The notes: generated by a model not told the origin, from the letters alone. Shown: positions 1-9,739, numbered from the stretch's first letter. The stretch: 64,000 bases of DNA from Rhodobacter sp. NTK016B (GCF_017303295.1 NZ_JAFKOK010000005.1:186001-250000), one strand, 5' to 3'. Program-made: numbers and translations.

Positions 1-1
1 T

Positions 2-667
2 CTGGAACTGGCGCGCGAATATTACGGGCCCATCCCCGCGGTCGAGGATCTGCCCGAGCGGCACCGCCCGCAGGAACCGCCGCAACTGGCCGAACGCCGG
101 GTCATCATGGAGGACGCCCGCGTCGCACAGCCCTATGTGCACCGGCTCTACCTGACTCCGACGCGCACGCCCGACGATCAGCGACAGGCGGCGGCGTATC
201 AGGTGCTTGCGGCCCTGCTGGGCGGCAGTGCGCAGACCTCGATCCTTGAGCGGCGGCTGACCTATGACGAGGGCATCGCGATCAGCGCCTGGGCCGGGTA
301 TTCGGGCTCGGGGCTCGATAGCGGGACCTTCACGCTGGGCATCATGCCCGTGGATGGCGTCTCGCTCGACGATGCCGAGGCCGCGCTGGACCGTGTGCTG
401 GCGAACTTCCTTGAGGAAGGCGTCGATATGGAGCAGCTCGAACGCGTGCGGATGCAGATCCGGGCCGAGGCGATCTATCAGCTCGACGACACGCAGGCGC
501 GCGCGCAAAGCCTTGGCGCCGATCTGGCGCTGGGTTTCACCGTCGAACAAAGCGAGGAATGGCTCGACCTGCTCGAACAGGTCACGCCCGAGGAAATCAT
601 GGCCGCCGCGCGGCGGCTCGACCGGCATGCGTCGGTCACCGGCTGGCTGAGGGGAGTCGAAGAGTGA
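2..667 (+). CDS. M16 family zinc peptidase subunit, 5' truncated by window edge
   Basis: The frame is open from base 2 and ends with TGA at 665-667, so the start lies upstream of the window. The first visible residues (YYGPIPA) and the later RRLTYDEG and GTFTLGI segments are typical of the C-terminal half of M16 (pitrilysin/processing-peptidase-like) proteins. In bacterial M16B pairs one subunit carries the HXXEH zinc motif and the other a substrate-contacting Arg/Tyr pair. The zinc motif of this subunit would lie in the missing N-terminal half, so catalysis cannot be checked here. The next gene starts inside this stop codon, so the two are probably co-translated and form a heterodimer. Likely periplasmic. 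Confidence 0.85.
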   Translation: MELAREYYGPIPAVEDLPERHRPQEPPQLAERRVIMEDARVAQPYVHRLYLTPTRTPDDQRQAAAYQVLAALLGGSAQTSILERRLTYDEGIAISAWAGYSGSGLDSGTFTLGIMPVDGVSLDDAEAALDRVLANFLEEGVDMEQLERVRMQIRAEAIYQLDDTQARAQSLGADLALGFTVEQSEEWLDLLEQVTPEEIMAAARRLDRHASVTGWLRGVEE

Positions 668-1989
668 TACGTTTTCTGTCCGCCATCGCGCTGACGCTGG
701 GTCTGGCAATGCCGGCCGGCGCCATCGACCTGCAGGAAGTCACCTCGTCCGAAGGCCATACCGCGTGGCTGGTCGAAGAGCATTCGATCCCCTTCGTTTC
801 GATCGAGATCATCTTCACCGGCGGCGCGTCGCTGGACCCCGCCGGTCGCGCCGGTGCGGTGTCGCTGATGACCTCGCTGTTGTCCGAGGGCGCGGGCGAT
901 TACGACGCGCAGGGTTATGCTGCCGCGCTCGAGGCGACCGCCGGGAATGTCAGCTTTGAAGCCGGGCGTGATTCGGTGTCGCTGACGATCAAGGCGCTCA
1001 GCGAGAACCGCGACGACGTGATCGATCTGGCGATGCTGGCGCTGACCGAACCGCAATTCGGGCAGATGAGCCTCGACCGCGTCCGTGCGCAGACCATCGC
1101 CGCGCTTGAACGCGCGGCGCAAAACCCCAACACCATCGCCCAGCAGACCTATGCGCGGCTGGGCTATGCCGGGCATCCCTATGCGACGCCCACGGACGGG
1201 ACGCCCGCGACCGTGGGGTCCTTTACGCTCGACGACATCCTCGACGCCCATCGCGCGGCGTTCACCTCGGACCGGGTCTATGTCGGCGCTGCCGGTGACA
1301 TCACCCCCGCCGAGCTGAGCGCGATTGTCGACCGCGTCCTGAGCGCGCTGCCCGAGGCCGATCGCCCGCTGCCCGAATATCGCGCTTTCGATGCTGGACC
1401 CGGCGTGACCGTGGTGCCGTTCCCCGGCCCGCAATCGGTGATCCAGTTCGGCGTGCCCGGCATTCCCGCCGATGACGACGATTTCATGGAAGCCTATCTG
1501 CTCAACGAGATCTTCGGCGGTGGCGGTTTCACCTCGCGGCTGATGTCCGAGATCCGCGAAGAGCGCGGGCTGACCTATGGCGTTTATACCTCGCTGGCCT
1601 CGAACCAGTTCGGCGACAGTTTCGTCGGGCGTATGTCCACCGGCAACGAAAACGCCGCCGCCGCTATCGATCTGGTACGCGAGCAGTTCCAGTGGCTGGC
1701 CGATGGCGGCATCACGCAGGCCGATCTGGAGCGGATCCAGACCTATCTGACCGGCGCCTATGCCCTGCGCTTCGACGGCAACGAATCGATCGCGCGGATT
1801 CTGGCGTCGATGCAGTTTCAGGGCTTCCCGCTGGATTACATCAACATCCGCAACGACCTTGTCCGCGCAGTGACGCTTGAGGATATCCAGCGCGTGGCAC
1901 AGCGTCTGGCGCATCCCGACCAGCTTCATTTCGTGGTCGTGGGGCAGCCCGTGGGGCTTGAGCAGGACGCCGCCGCACCCGCCGAATAA
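664..1989 (+). CDS. M16 family peptidase, HXXEH-lacking partner subunit
   Basis: A 441-residue protein. I chose GTG at 664 because it overlaps the upstream TGA (GTGA) and gives a clean signal peptide ([20 protein letters not shown]) followed by mature sequence; an ATG at 559 would add an atypical extension. M16 domains run through most of the protein. Where the family normally has HXXEH, near residue 36, the sequence is [12 protein letters not shown], so it looks non-catalytic. The [12 protein letters not shown] segment carries the conserved R/Y region of the substrate-contacting subunit. Known for the family: inactive and active subunits assemble as a clam-shell dimer. Inferred: it pairs with the preceding gene. 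Confidence 0.88.
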   Translation: MIRFLSAIALTLGLAMPAGAIDLQEVTSSEGHTAWLVEEHSIPFVSIEIIFTGGASLDPAGRAGAVSLMTSLLSEGAGDYDAQGYAAALEATAGNVSFEAGRDSVSLTIKALSENRDDVIDLAMLALTEPQFGQMSLDRVRAQTIAALERAAQNPNTIAQQTYARLGYAGHPYATPTDGTPATVGSFTLDDILDAHRAAFTSDRVYVGAAGDITPAELSAIVDRVLSALPEADRPLPEYRAFDAGPGVTVVPFPGPQSVIQFGVPGIPADDDDFMEAYLLNEIFGGGGFTSRLMSEIREERGLTYGVYTSLASNQFGDSFVGRMSTGNENAAAAIDLVREQFQWLADGGITQADLERIQTYLTGAYALRFDGNESIARILASMQFQGFPLDYINIRNDLVRAVTLEDIQRVAQRLAHPDQLHFVVVGQPVGLEQDAAAPAE

Positions 1990-1997
1990 CGCGGAAA

Positions 1998-2020
1998 CGC
2001 CGCCACGGCGGCGCTTTTCC
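1998..2020 (+). terminator. Hairpin with short T run after the M16 pair
   Basis: CGCCGC (1998-2003) and GGCGGCG (2007-2013) form a near-perfect GC stem with a tiny loop, followed by CTTTTCC. It begins 9 bases after the stop of the M16 gene and 19 bases before the chosen mutL start, so it may only partly separate the two transcripts. Confidence 0.5.
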
Positions 2021-2038
2021 GGGGCGGGCGGACATGCT

Positions 2039-3949
2039 ATGCCTAGTAGCATGCATGCAGCCCGCCCCAATATAAGCCAAACCCTTCCGATTATTCGTCA
2101 ACTTGACGACAGCGCCGCGAATCGCATCGCGGCGGGCGAGGTGGTCGAACGTCCGGCCTCGGCGGTGAAGGAACTGGTGGAAAACGCGCTTGATGCGGGC
2201 GCGTCGCGGGTCCGGGTCGATTACTCGGCCGGGGGCAAGACGCTGATCCGGGTCACCGATGACGGGCACGGCATGACGCCCGAGGACTTGCCGCTGGCTT
2301 TGAGCCGTCACGCGACCTCGAAGATCGATGGCAGCGACCTTCTGAACATCCACACCTTCGGTTTCCGCGGCGAGGCGCTTCCGTCGCTCGGCGCGGTCGG
2401 GCGGCTGAAGATCGCAAGCCGGGCCGAGGGCCATGACGGCGCCGAGATCACGGTGAATGGCGGCGCCATCGGGGCGGTGCGTCCCTCGGCGCTGAACCGG
2501 GGCACGCAGGTCGAATTGCGCGATCTGTTCTTCGCCACGCCCGCGCGGCTGAAGTTCCTGCGCACCGACCGCGCCGAATCGCAGGCCATCGCCGAGGTGA
2601 TGCGCAAGCTCGCCATGGCCGAGCCGTTCGTGGGCTTCACGCTGTACGACGTGGATGGCGGGCGCGAGATCCTGCGCGTCGATGCCGAGCAGGGCGAGTT
2701 GTTCGACGCGCTGGGCGCGCGGCTGACGCGGCTGATGGGGCGCGAATTCACCGAGAACGCGCTGAGGATCGATACCGAGCGCGACGGCGTGCGCCTGTCG
2801 GGTTTTGCCGCCTTGCCGACCTTTTCGCGCGGCTCGACCGTGGCGCAGCACCTGTTCGTCAACGGACGCCCGGTGCGCGACAAGCTGCTGATCGGGGCCT
2901 TGCGCGCGGCCTATATGGACGTGCTGTCGCGCGACCGGCACCCGGCGGCGGTGCTGTTCATCGATTGCGATCCCCATCATGTCGACGTTAATGTCCACCC
3001 GGCCAAGGCCGAGGTGCGGTTTCGCGATTCCGGCATCGTGCGCGGGCTGGTCGTCAGCGGGCTGCGTCATGCGCTGGCGGCGGCCGGGCATCGCGCCTCG
3101 GGCACCGTGGCGACCGAGACGCTGGGCGCCTTCCGCCCAGAAAGCGCCGGGGGCAACCCGGCGCCGCGCATCTACCAGATGGATTTCGCCAGCCGCCCTT
3201 CGACGGGCGCGCTGCGCGACAGCTATGCCGCGCAGGCCCCGGTCGCCCCTTATCCGACGGATCCGCTTCTGGGCGAGGCCCCAGCGCCCTGGCAGCCCGC
3301 TGCCGCGCCGGGCTGGGATATCGACGGCGCCACTTCGGCCCGGATCGAACCCGAGCAGGGGCCGACCGATACGCCGCTCGGGGCCGCGCGGGCCCAGTTG
3401 CACGAGAATTACATCATCGCCCAGACCCGCGACGGGCTGGTGATCGTCGATCAGCACGCGGCGCATGAGCGGCTGGTCTATGAGCGGCTGAAGGCCCAGA
3501 AAGACGCCCATGGCGTCAAAGCGCAGGCGCTCTTGATCCCCGAGATCGTGTCGCTGTCGCCGTCTGACGCGCAGCGGCTTCTCGACCACGCCGAGACCTT
3601 GGCAACGCTGGGGCTGGTGCTGGAACCCTTTGGCGGTGACGCCATCGCCGTGCGCGAAACGCCCGCCGCCTTGGGCAATTGCGATGCGCGCGGGCTGGTG
3701 CTGGATATCCTTGATGAACTGGCCGATCTGGGCCAGTCGCAGGCGCTAGGTGCGCGGATCGACGCGGTGCTGTCGCGCATGGCCTGCCATGGCTCGATCC
3801 GCTCGGGCCGGCAGATGCGCGCCGAAGAGATGAACGCGCTTCTGCGCGAGATGGAGGCGACGCCGCTCTCGGGCCAGTGCAACCATGGGCGGCCCACCTA
3901 TGTCGAGCTGAAGCTCTCCGACATCGAGAAGCTGTTCGGTCGCCGATGA
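2039..3949 (+). CDS. mutL: DNA mismatch repair protein MutL
   Basis: MutL links MutS mismatch recognition to strand incision. The protein has 636 residues from ATG 2039; ATG 2051 is an equally possible start, and no clear Shine-Dalgarno decides. The N-terminal GHKL ATPase motifs are plain: [20 protein letters not shown] with the catalytic Glu, DAGASRV, DDGHGM and the GFRGEAL motif. The C-terminal dimerisation domain has [12 protein letters not shown], which fits the DQHA(X)2E(X)4E endonuclease motif, plus ACHGSIRSG and QCNHGRP. It is therefore an endonuclease-type MutL, as expected in alphaproteobacteria without MutH. A Pro/Ala-rich linker separates the halves. Its ATGA overlap with rmuC implies co-transcription. 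Confidence 0.96.
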   Translation: MPSSMHAARPNISQTLPIIRQLDDSAANRIAAGEVVERPASAVKELVENALDAGASRVRVDYSAGGKTLIRVTDDGHGMTPEDLPLALSRHATSKIDGSDLLNIHTFGFRGEALPSLGAVGRLKIASRAEGHDGAEITVNGGAIGAVRPSALNRGTQVELRDLFFATPARLKFLRTDRAESQAIAEVMRKLAMAEPFVGFTLYDVDGGREILRVDAEQGELFDALGARLTRLMGREFTENALRIDTERDGVRLSGFAALPTFSRGSTVAQHLFVNGRPVRDKLLIGALRAAYMDVLSRDRHPAAVLFIDCDPHHVDVNVHPAKAEVRFRDSGIVRGLVVSGLRHALAAAGHRASGTVATETLGAFRPESAGGNPAPRIYQMDFASRPSTGALRDSYAAQAPVAPYPTDPLLGEAPAPWQPAAAPGWDIDGATSARIEPEQGPTDTPLGAARAQLHENYIIAQTRDGLVIVDQHAAHERLVYERLKAQKDAHGVKAQALLIPEIVSLSPSDAQRLLDHAETLATLGLVLEPFGGDAIAVRETPAALGNCDARGLVLDILDELADLGQSQALGARIDAVLSRMACHGSIRSGRQMRAEEMNALLREMEATPLSGQCNHGRPTYVELKLSDIEKLFGRR

Positions 3950-5094
3950 TTCTGAACCTGTCCGACCCTCTGGTGCTGGGCGCGCTTGCCGCCGGGGTGA
4001 TCGCGCTTTTGCTGCTGATCGTGCTGTTCGCCACGCTGAAAGCCGCCCGCGTCGCCGCCCCGCTGCAATGGCAGATGAGCCAGCTGGGCCAGCGGGTGCA
4101 GGCGCTGTCGGACGGTCAGCAGCATCTGGCGGGCGGTCTGCACCATGTCTCGGATGCGCAGGCCAAGGCGCAGGCGCAGATGGTGCAGCTGATGGAGCAG
4201 CGGCTGGCCGATGTGGCCGACCTGATGGGCGACGCTCTGGAAGGCTCGTCGGTGCGCACGGCGCGCAGCCTTGGCGATCTGCATGCGCGGCTCGAGGCCA
4301 TCGACAAGGCACAGGCGAATATCGAGAAGCTGTCGGGCGATGTGCTGTCGCTGCAGGATATCCTGTCCAACAAGCAGACCCGCGGCGCCTTTGGCGAGAT
4401 CCAGCTGCACGACATCGTCGTGCGCGCGCTGCCTTCGGACGCGTTCACGATGCAGGCGACGCTGTCGAACGGCAAGCGCGCGGATTGTCTTGTACACCTG
4501 CCCAAGCCGCCCGGCCCGATCGCCATCGACGCGAAATTCCCGCTCGAACCCTACGAGGCCCTGCGCGCCGCCACGAATGATGGGGAAAAGGCCGAGGCGC
4601 AACGCCAGATGCGCGCGGCGATCCGCCACCACATGCGCGCGATTGCCGAGAAATACATCCTCGACGGCGAAACCGCCGAGGGCGCGCTGATGTTCCTGCC
4701 CTCGGAGGCGGTCTATGCCGAGCTGCACGCGAATTTCCCCGATCTTGTGCGCGAGGGTTTCGCGCTGAAGGTCTGGATCGTGTCGCCCACCACCTGCATG
4801 GCCACGCTGAACACGATGCGCGCGGTGCTGAAAGACGCCCGGATGCGCGAACAGGCGGGCGCGATCCGGGGGGAATTGTCGGCTTTGTGCGCCGATATCG
4901 ACCGGCTGGGGACGCGGGTGGAAAATCTCGACCGGCATTTCGGACAGGCGGCGCGGGACGTGGCCGAGATCCGGATTTCTGCCGAGAAGGCGGGGCGGCG
5001 CGCCAAGCGGCTCGACAATTTCGACTTCGAGGAGTTGGCGGTGGAGCCGTCTGCCGACCCTTCTGTCGACCCGGCGCCGGTTCTGCGCGGCTAG
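3946..5094 (+). CDS. rmuC: DNA recombination protein RmuC
   Basis: A 382-residue protein starting at ATG 3946, overlapping the mutL stop by four bases. An N-terminal transmembrane helix (about residues 9-29, [18 protein letters not shown]) is followed by a coiled-coil stretch rich in Gln and Ala, then the RmuC core with [32 protein letters not shown] and [11 protein letters not shown]. RmuC family proteins limit inversions at short repeats and resemble restriction-type nucleases. The D-K pair in IDAKFPL fits the nuclease-like core. The pairing with mutL suggests a small genome-maintenance operon. It ends at a strong terminator. Confidence 0.93.
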   Translation: MILNLSDPLVLGALAAGVIALLLLIVLFATLKAARVAAPLQWQMSQLGQRVQALSDGQQHLAGGLHHVSDAQAKAQAQMVQLMEQRLADVADLMGDALEGSSVRTARSLGDLHARLEAIDKAQANIEKLSGDVLSLQDILSNKQTRGAFGEIQLHDIVVRALPSDAFTMQATLSNGKRADCLVHLPKPPGPIAIDAKFPLEPYEALRAATNDGEKAEAQRQMRAAIRHHMRAIAEKYILDGETAEGALMFLPSEAVYAELHANFPDLVREGFALKVWIVSPTTCMATLNTMRAVLKDARMREQAGAIRGELSALCADIDRLGTRVENLDRHFGQAARDVAEIRISAEKAGRRAKRLDNFDFEELAVEPSADPSVDPAPVLRG

Positions 5095-5101
5095 CGGGGA
5101 A

Positions 5102-5124
5102 GGGGGCTGTCTGCCCCCTCTTTG
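5102..5124 (+). terminator. Rho-independent-type terminator after rmuC
   Basis: GGGGGC (5102-5107), loop TGTCT, GCCCCC (5113-5118), then TCTTTG. The same palindrome also lies 3' of the minus-strand hydrolase gene, so it can serve both converging transcripts. It is part of a recurring intergenic element (5102-5169). Confidence 0.65.
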
Positions 5125-5169
5125 CCTGACGGCAAATTCACCCCCGAGGATATTTCCGGATTAAAGATG
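5102..5169 (-). repeat. Recurring 3'-end element, copy A
   Basis: A G5C/GC5 hairpin followed by a conserved block (5141-5169) that reads, on the minus strand, CATCTTT-N2-TCC-N2-AAATATCC-TC-GGGGG. Two further copies occur in this window (9617-9667 and 30359-30424). All three lie downstream of a minus-strand stop codon; here the block begins about 8 bases after the hydrolase stop. Confidence 0.7.
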
Positions 5170-5176
5170 CGCGCGG

Positions 5177-5956
5177 TCAGGCGTGGATGAACTCGGTGAT
5201 GGCCCGGGCCGTGGCGTCGGAGGCTTCGAGGATCGGCGCATGGCCGCAATCGGCGAGAGTCCGGTTCCGGCCATCTGGGGCGGTGCGGGCGAGCCAGTCG
5301 CCGGTGGCTTGGGTGTAGACGCGGCTCTTCGCGCCGTGCAGGGCGAGCAGCGGCACGGGCAGCCGGACGACGGCGCCGCGCAGGTCGGTCTGCGTGAGCG
5401 AGGTCCAGAACCGCGCCATCGTGGCAGGATTCCGGGCGCGGATACGCGCTTCGGCCTGAGCGGCGGACATGGCGGCGCAGCCCTGCGGCCGGGCGAACAT
5501 CGTCTGGGCGACGGCGCGCGCGGCGCGCGGCCAGTCCTGTTCGAACCGGGTGGCGGCGCGGGCGGCCTTGGGTTCGGACTGGTTGCGCATCGGGAAATCC
5601 CAGCCGGGCGCGGGCAGGGGGCGCGGCGACATATCGACCGAAACCATCCGCGCGATCCCGGTGCCGCCCTGTTCAAGGTATTGCCAGCCGATCAGCGCGC
5701 CCAGCGACCAGCCCACCAGCGTGGCGTCGTGCAGCCCGTTCGCGGCGATCAGGGCGCCGAGCTGCGCGGCACCGCCTTCGACGGTCGCGGGATAGGCGGT
5801 GCTTGCGCCGTGGCCGGGCAGGTCGGGGGCAAAGCAGGGCGCGGCAAGATGGCGGGCGAGGGGAGCCCAGATGTCGCCGCTCATCGTCCAGCCATGCAGC
5901 AGGATCACCGGGGCGCCGGTCCGCTCCGTGCCCCAGCGGTGCAGCGCTATGGTCAC
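5177..5956 (-). CDS. Alpha/beta-fold hydrolase (BioH/esterase-like)
   Basis: A 259-residue protein. The start is GTG at 5956, overlapping the livM stop (GTGA); the first residues are VTIALHRWG. An upstream in-frame ATG would add an atypical extension inside livM. Seen: oxyanion-region HGWTMSGDIW, nucleophile elbow GWSLGAL (Ser about residue 85) and the C-terminal His in DCGHAPILE. At the usual acid position after strand beta-7 the sequence is LHGAKSRVYT, with Ser/Arg instead of Asp, so the acid may come from another strand. The fold resembles BioH and other short carboxylesterases. Its place as last gene of a Liv operon suggests it processes an imported ester or amide; the substrate is unknown. 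Confidence 0.82.
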   Translation of the reverse strand: MTIALHRWGTERTGAPVILLHGWTMSGDIWAPLARHLAAPCFAPDLPGHGASTAYPATVEGGAAQLGALIAANGLHDATLVGWSLGALIGWQYLEQGGTGIARMVSVDMSPRPLPAPGWDFPMRNQSEPKAARAATRFEQDWPRAARAVAQTMFARPQGCAAMSAAQAEARIRARNPATMARFWTSLTQTDLRGAVVRLPVPLLALHGAKSRVYTQATGDWLARTAPDGRNRTLADCGHAPILEASDATARAITEFIHA

Positions 5957-7002
5957 CGGGTGCCCCGGAGCCTGCCGACGATGCCGGTGGGGAAGAAATA
6001 GACCGACAGGATGAACAACACGCCCAGCCACAGAAGCCAGCGGTCGGGGCTGAGAAGCTCGGGCAGGACGGGCAGGGATGCGGTGGCTTCGGACAGGCCG
6101 CCCATCAGTTCCTTGAGGTAATTCTGCGCCAGCACGAAGATCGCCGTGCCGACCACCGCGCCGTACATCGTGCCCATGCCGCCGATCACCACCATCAGCA
6201 GGATGTCGAGCATAATCTCCATTCCCAGCGTGGTCGCGGGGCCGACATAGCGCAGCCAGATGGCGAAGAGCGAACCGGCAAGCGCCGCGACCATCGCGCT
6301 CAGGCAGGTGGCCAGCGCGCGGTAATAGACCACGCGGTAGCCGATCGCCTCGGCGCGGAAGGCGTTTTCGCGGATCGATTGCAGGACGCGCCCGAAGGGT
6401 GAGTTCACGATCCGCAGCATCACGAGGAACAGAAACAGGCTGCCGCCGAAGACGAGGTAATAGTTCAGCGTCTTGCCGGTGATGCGGGTGCCGAACACCT
6501 CGCCCAGCCGGTTGGCGGGGGTGAGTTCGCGCGGTATGCGGATATTCATCCCGTCCTCGCCGCCGGTGAAGCCCGACAGCTGGCTGACCAGCACCGCCAC
6601 GGCCGAGGCGATCGCGAGCGTGATCATGGCGAAGAAGATCGCCCGCACCCTGAGCGACAGTAGCGCGATAAGCAGCGCGATCACGCCCGACACGGCCAGC
6701 CCGATCAGCGCGCCCAGTGCCAGCGCGCCATAGCCGGTGCCGAGCCGGTCGATGGTGATGGCGACGCCATAGGCGCCGATGCCGAAGAACATCGTATGCG
6801 CGAAGCTGACGATGCCGCCATAGCCCAGTAGCAGGTCGTAGCTGGCCACCAGCACGATGAAGATGCAGATCCGCGCGGCGGTTTCCAGCGACCGCGAGCC
6901 GGGAAACAGGAAGGGGGCGAAGGCCAGCGCGATCACGATCACGGCCAGCAGGACCGAGAGCACGATGCTTTTCGGGGTATCGCCGGAAAGGAGACGGTTC
7001 AT
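5953..7002 (-). CDS. livM: Branched-chain amino acid-type ABC transporter permease LivM
   Basis: A 349-residue inner-membrane protein with around nine hydrophobic helices. The LLLGYGGIVSFAHTMFFGIGAYG segment (residues about 57-79) is the LivM signature. The cytoplasmic coupling loop contains SPFGRVLQSIRENAFRAEAIG. It partners LivH to form the channel for substrates delivered by the periplasmic protein encoded at 9740-10915. It starts 15 bases after the livH stop. The LivHM family transports branched-chain amino acids but also amides, urea and aromatic acids, so the substrate is not fixed by this gene. The downstream hydrolase start overlaps its stop. Confidence 0.93.
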   Translation of the reverse strand: MNRLLSGDTPKSIVLSVLLAVIVIALAFAPFLFPGSRSLETAARICIFIVLVASYDLLLGYGGIVSFAHTMFFGIGAYGVAITIDRLGTGYGALALGALIGLAVSGVIALLIALLSLRVRAIFFAMITLAIASAVAVLVSQLSGFTGGEDGMNIRIPRELTPANRLGEVFGTRITGKTLNYYLVFGGSLFLFLVMLRIVNSPFGRVLQSIRENAFRAEAIGYRVVYYRALATCLSAMVAALAGSLFAIWLRYVGPATTLGMEIMLDILLMVVIGGMGTMYGAVVGTAIFVLAQNYLKELMGGLSEATASLPVLPELLSPDRWLLWLGVLFILSVYFFPTGIVGRLRGTR

Positions 7003-7017
7003 GTCAGTCTGTCCTGC

Positions 7018-8052
7018 TCATTTCGCCTTGATGACGGGGACCATCCCCATGGGACGCCACATCAGGATCGCCACCATCAGCGCGATATTCGAGATCAGCG
7101 CCAGCTTGGGCTCGAGGAAGGCGGCATAATTCTGCACCAGCCCCACGGTCAGCGCGCCGATGAAACAGCCCTCGACCGAGCCCAGCCCGCCGATGATCAC
7201 CACGATGAAGACGAGGATCATGATCTCGTTGCCCATATGGGCGGTGATGATCTCCTGATAGAGCGCCCACATGACGCCCCCCAGCCCCGCAAGCGCGGAC
7301 CCGGCGATGAAGACGCCGACGAAGACGCGGGTGATGTTGTAGCCGAGCGCCTGCACCATTTCGGGGTTTTCGACACCCGCGCGGACGATCAGGCCGATCT
7401 TTGTCCGGCGCATCACCGCGCGGAGCGCCAGAAAGACCACAAGCCCCACGCCGACTGCCAGCAGGCGGTATTTTTCGAGCGCGGCGCCGGCGAAAGTGAT
7501 CGCGCCTTTCAGCGTTTCGGGCCGGGCTATGACGATTTCGTGCCCGCCCCAGATCACGTAGATCAGCTGTTCGGCGACGATCAGCCCGCCCATCGTGACG
7601 AGGATCTGTTTCAAGTGGCTGCCATAGACCGGGCGCACGATGACGCGCTCGAAGGCGAGGCCCATCACGCCGGTGACGATCATCGCGGCCAGCACGGCAG
7701 CAGCGATGGCCAGCAGGTTCAGCATCAGCGAGGGCGCGCCGGTCATCGTGCCAAGCGCCAGCAGAACCGAAGTGCCGACGAAAGCGCCGAACGAGATGAA
7801 GGCGCCGTGGCCGAAATTGATCACGTCCATCAGGCCGAAGACCAGCGTCATGCCCGAGGCGATGACGAAGATCATCATGCCCATAGCCAGCCCCGATACG
7901 GTCAGCGTCAGCCAGGACGAGGTGCTGTCGATGGCGAAATAGCCCAGCACGATCAACGCGGGGACCAGCAGCAGCGGCAGCCAGGGTTTCAGCCGGTCCG
8001 ACAGCGACAGGGTCGCCATCTTCGGGGCGTGGGTCGGGGCGGACTCGCTCAT
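7018..8052 (-). CDS. livH: Branched-chain amino acid-type ABC transporter permease LivH
   Basis: A 344-residue membrane protein with about eight to nine helices and an N-terminal extension of about 25 polar residues. Family motifs: FGLMDVINFGHGAFISFGAF (residues about 72-91), and the coupling segment TKIGLIVRAGVENPEMVQALG. It overlaps livF by four bases (ATGA at 8049-8052). It forms the heterodimeric permease with LivM. The polar N-terminal tail is longer than in E. coli LivH but common in alphaproteobacterial members. Confidence 0.93.
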   Translation of the reverse strand: MSESAPTHAPKMATLSLSDRLKPWLPLLLVPALIVLGYFAIDSTSSWLTLTVSGLAMGMMIFVIASGMTLVFGLMDVINFGHGAFISFGAFVGTSVLLALGTMTGAPSLMLNLLAIAAAVLAAMIVTGVMGLAFERVIVRPVYGSHLKQILVTMGGLIVAEQLIYVIWGGHEIVIARPETLKGAITFAGAALEKYRLLAVGVGLVVFLALRAVMRRTKIGLIVRAGVENPEMVQALGYNITRVFVGVFIAGSALAGLGGVMWALYQEIITAHMGNEIMILVFIVVIIGGLGSVEGCFIGALTVGLVQNYAAFLEPKLALISNIALMVAILMWRPMGMVPVIKAK

Positions 8053-8828
8053 GCGTGCTCCATCTTCAGGCCCATCAGGCGTTCTTGCAGGGCAGTATCG
8101 GCTGACAATTCGGCCATCGCGCCGGTCCAGACGATCCGGCCGTCATCCATCACCACGACATGATCGCCAAGCGCGCGGGCGAGCGAGAAATTCTGCTCGA
8201 CCATCAGGATCGTGGCGCCGCGGTTCTTGAGGTCTTTCAGGGCCTTGGCCAGCGTGGCGACGATGGCGGGGGCCAGCCCCTTGGACGGTTCGTCGATCAG
8301 GTACAGCTCGCGGTCCTCGACCACCGCGCGGGCCACCGACAGCATCTGTTTCTGTCCGCCCGACAGCGTGCCCGCGGGCGATTTCCAGAAGGTCCTGAGC
8401 GCAGGAAAGGCGCCGAAGATCCACTCAAGCCGTTCGGGGATCGGCTGGCCCGACAGCGCGGCGAGGCGGATATTTTCTTCGACCGAAAGGTCCGAGAAGA
8501 TGCCCATATCCTCGGGGACGAAACCGATGCCGCGCCGGGCGATCTGCGCCGGAGTCAGCCCGTTGATATGCGCGCCGTCCAGCAGGATCTCGCCCGCATG
8601 GGGTTTCCACAGGCCCATGATCGTGCGCAGCGTCGTGGTCTTGCCCGCGCCGTTGCGGCCCAGCAGCATGGTCACGCCACCGCGCGGCACCTCGAAACTG
8701 ACGCCGTGCAGAATGTGGTATTGGTAAATATCGGTCTTGACGTCTTTCAACTGTAGGATCGGAAGGCTTTCAGGCGCATTTCCGGACGAAAAACCGGTGC
8801 CCGCTTTTTCTGAAATTGCGTCAGACAT
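8049..8828 (-). CDS. livF: ABC transporter ATP-binding protein LivF
   Basis: A 259-residue ATPase. Walker A GRNGAGKT lies near residue 57, the signature LSGGQKQM in mid-protein, and Walker B LYLIDEPSKGLAP follows. The SKGLAP sequence after Walker B is characteristic of LivF rather than LivG. An N-terminal tail of about 22 residues precedes the core (ILQLKDVKTDIYQYHILHG). Its start overlaps the livG stop by eight bases. It powers the LivHM permease together with LivG. Confidence 0.94.
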   Translation of the reverse strand: MSDAISEKAGTGFSSGNAPESLPILQLKDVKTDIYQYHILHGVSFEVPRGGVTMLLGRNGAGKTTTLRTIMGLWKPHAGEILLDGAHINGLTPAQIARRGIGFVPEDMGIFSDLSVEENIRLAALSGQPIPERLEWIFGAFPALRTFWKSPAGTLSGGQKQMLSVARAVVEDRELYLIDEPSKGLAPAIVATLAKALKDLKNRGATILMVEQNFSLARALGDHVVVMDDGRIVWTGAMAELSADTALQERLMGLKMEHA

Positions 8829-9585
8829 CGGTCAGCTCCTTGCCCAGATATGCCTCCTGCACCACGTCCGAGGCCATTACCTCGGCCGGCGGGCCATCGG
8901 CGACGAGTGCGCCGTTGTGCAACACGATGATCCGGTCGGCGAGCGAGCGGATCACGTCCATCTTGTGCTCGACCAGCAGCACGGTGGCCTGCGGGTCGGA
9001 TTTGATCATCGCAATCAGGTCGAGGATCACCGGCGCTTCTTCGAGCGACATGCCGGCGGTCGGCTCGTCGAACATGAAAACCTTGGGCTTCAGGGCGATC
9101 ATTGCCGCGACTTCCAGCTTGCGCTGGTCGCCATGGCTGAGCGCGCTGACGGTCTGGTCGGCCAGATGAGTCAGCCGGACCTGTTCGAGCACGCGCTCGG
9201 CTTCTGCAATCAGATCGCGATGCCCCATCGCCATGGTCCACAGATTGAACCCGCGCCGCTCGCGCGCCTGCACGACGAGGCGCACATTCTCCAGAACCGT
9301 CAGGCGCGGAAACAGGTTGGTGAGCTGGAACGCGCGGCCCAGCCCGGCCTCGGTCCGGGCGGCGACCGGCAGGCGGGTCATGTCGCGGCCCATCAGTTCG
9401 ACGCGGCCCGAGGTGGCGCGGATCTGGCCCGAGATCAGATTGAAATAGGTCGTCTTGCCCGCGCCGTTCGGCCCGACGATGGCGGTCAGCTCGCCCGGCG
9501 TGAAGGCGCAGCTCACATGGTCGACGGCGACATGGCCGCCGAAGCGGACGGTCAGATCGCGGGTGACGAGGGAGGGGGAAGGCAT
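8821..9585 (-). CDS. livG: ABC transporter ATP-binding protein LivG
   Basis: A 254-residue ATPase: Walker A GPNGAGKTT near residue 38, the LivG-type signature LSHGDQRKLEVA, and Walker B VFMFDEPTAGMS. The FQLTNLFPRLTVLENVRL segment (Q-loop) is typical of LivG. It is first of the livG-livF-livH-livM-hydrolase block; its start is 154 bases from the binding-protein stop, a gap filled by a hairpin and a repeat element. This arrangement lets the binding protein be made in excess over the membrane complex. Confidence 0.94.
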   Translation of the reverse strand: MPSPSLVTRDLTVRFGGHVAVDHVSCAFTPGELTAIVGPNGAGKTTYFNLISGQIRATSGRVELMGRDMTRLPVAARTEAGLGRAFQLTNLFPRLTVLENVRLVVQARERRGFNLWTMAMGHRDLIAEAERVLEQVRLTHLADQTVSALSHGDQRKLEVAAMIALKPKVFMFDEPTAGMSLEEAPVILDLIAMIKSDPQATVLLVEHKMDVIRSLADRIIVLHNGALVADGPPAEVMASDVVQEAYLGKELTDV

Positions 9586-9616
9586 GGCGATGTCGCTCCC
9601 GGTGGCAGGGGGCGGA

Positions 9617-9667
9617 CCGGGGGGGCCAGCCCCCCGGACCCCCCGGGATATTTATGGAATAAAGATG
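9617..9667 (-). repeat. Recurring 3'-end element, copy B
   Basis: The hairpin CCGGGGGG (9617-9624) / CCCCCCGG (9630-9637) is followed by the conserved block 9641-9667. On the minus strand the block reads CATCTTT-ATTCC-AT-AAATATCC-CGGGG. It sits between the binding-protein gene and livG, inside what looks like one operon, so this copy may attenuate rather than end transcription. Confidence 0.7.
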
Positions 9668-9705
9668 AAGGCGCGGCGCCCGGCGGGGCGGAGGTCGGCG
9701 GGAAG

Positions 9706-9733
9706 GGAGAAGGCGCTGCGGGGCGCCTTCTCC
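9706..9733 (-). terminator. Strong hairpin just after the Liv binding-protein gene
   Basis: A perfect 10-bp stem, GGAGAAGGCG (9706-9715) / CGCCTTCTCC (9724-9733), with an 8-base loop. It begins 7 bases after the minus-strand stop at 9740 and has no long T run. More likely an RNA 3'-end stabiliser or partial attenuator than a full terminator. Confidence 0.55.
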
Positions 9734-9739
9734 GTCCGG

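Noticed and set aside
664-1989. Active-site HXXEH in the second M16 gene
   Set aside because: The expected position reads [12 protein letters not shown], which does not fit HXXEH. The gene was called as the non-catalytic partner.
478-3589. Long antisense open frames (530 and 582 codons) opposite the M16 gene and mutL
   Set aside because: They are rich in Arg, His, Gln and Gly, show no recognisable domain, and mirror the GC-biased third positions of well-supported genes.
5183-6001. Plus-strand frame opposite the alpha/beta hydrolase
   Set aside because: The minus strand has a full hydrolase with catalytic motifs and GTGA coupling. The plus frame has neither domain nor start signal.
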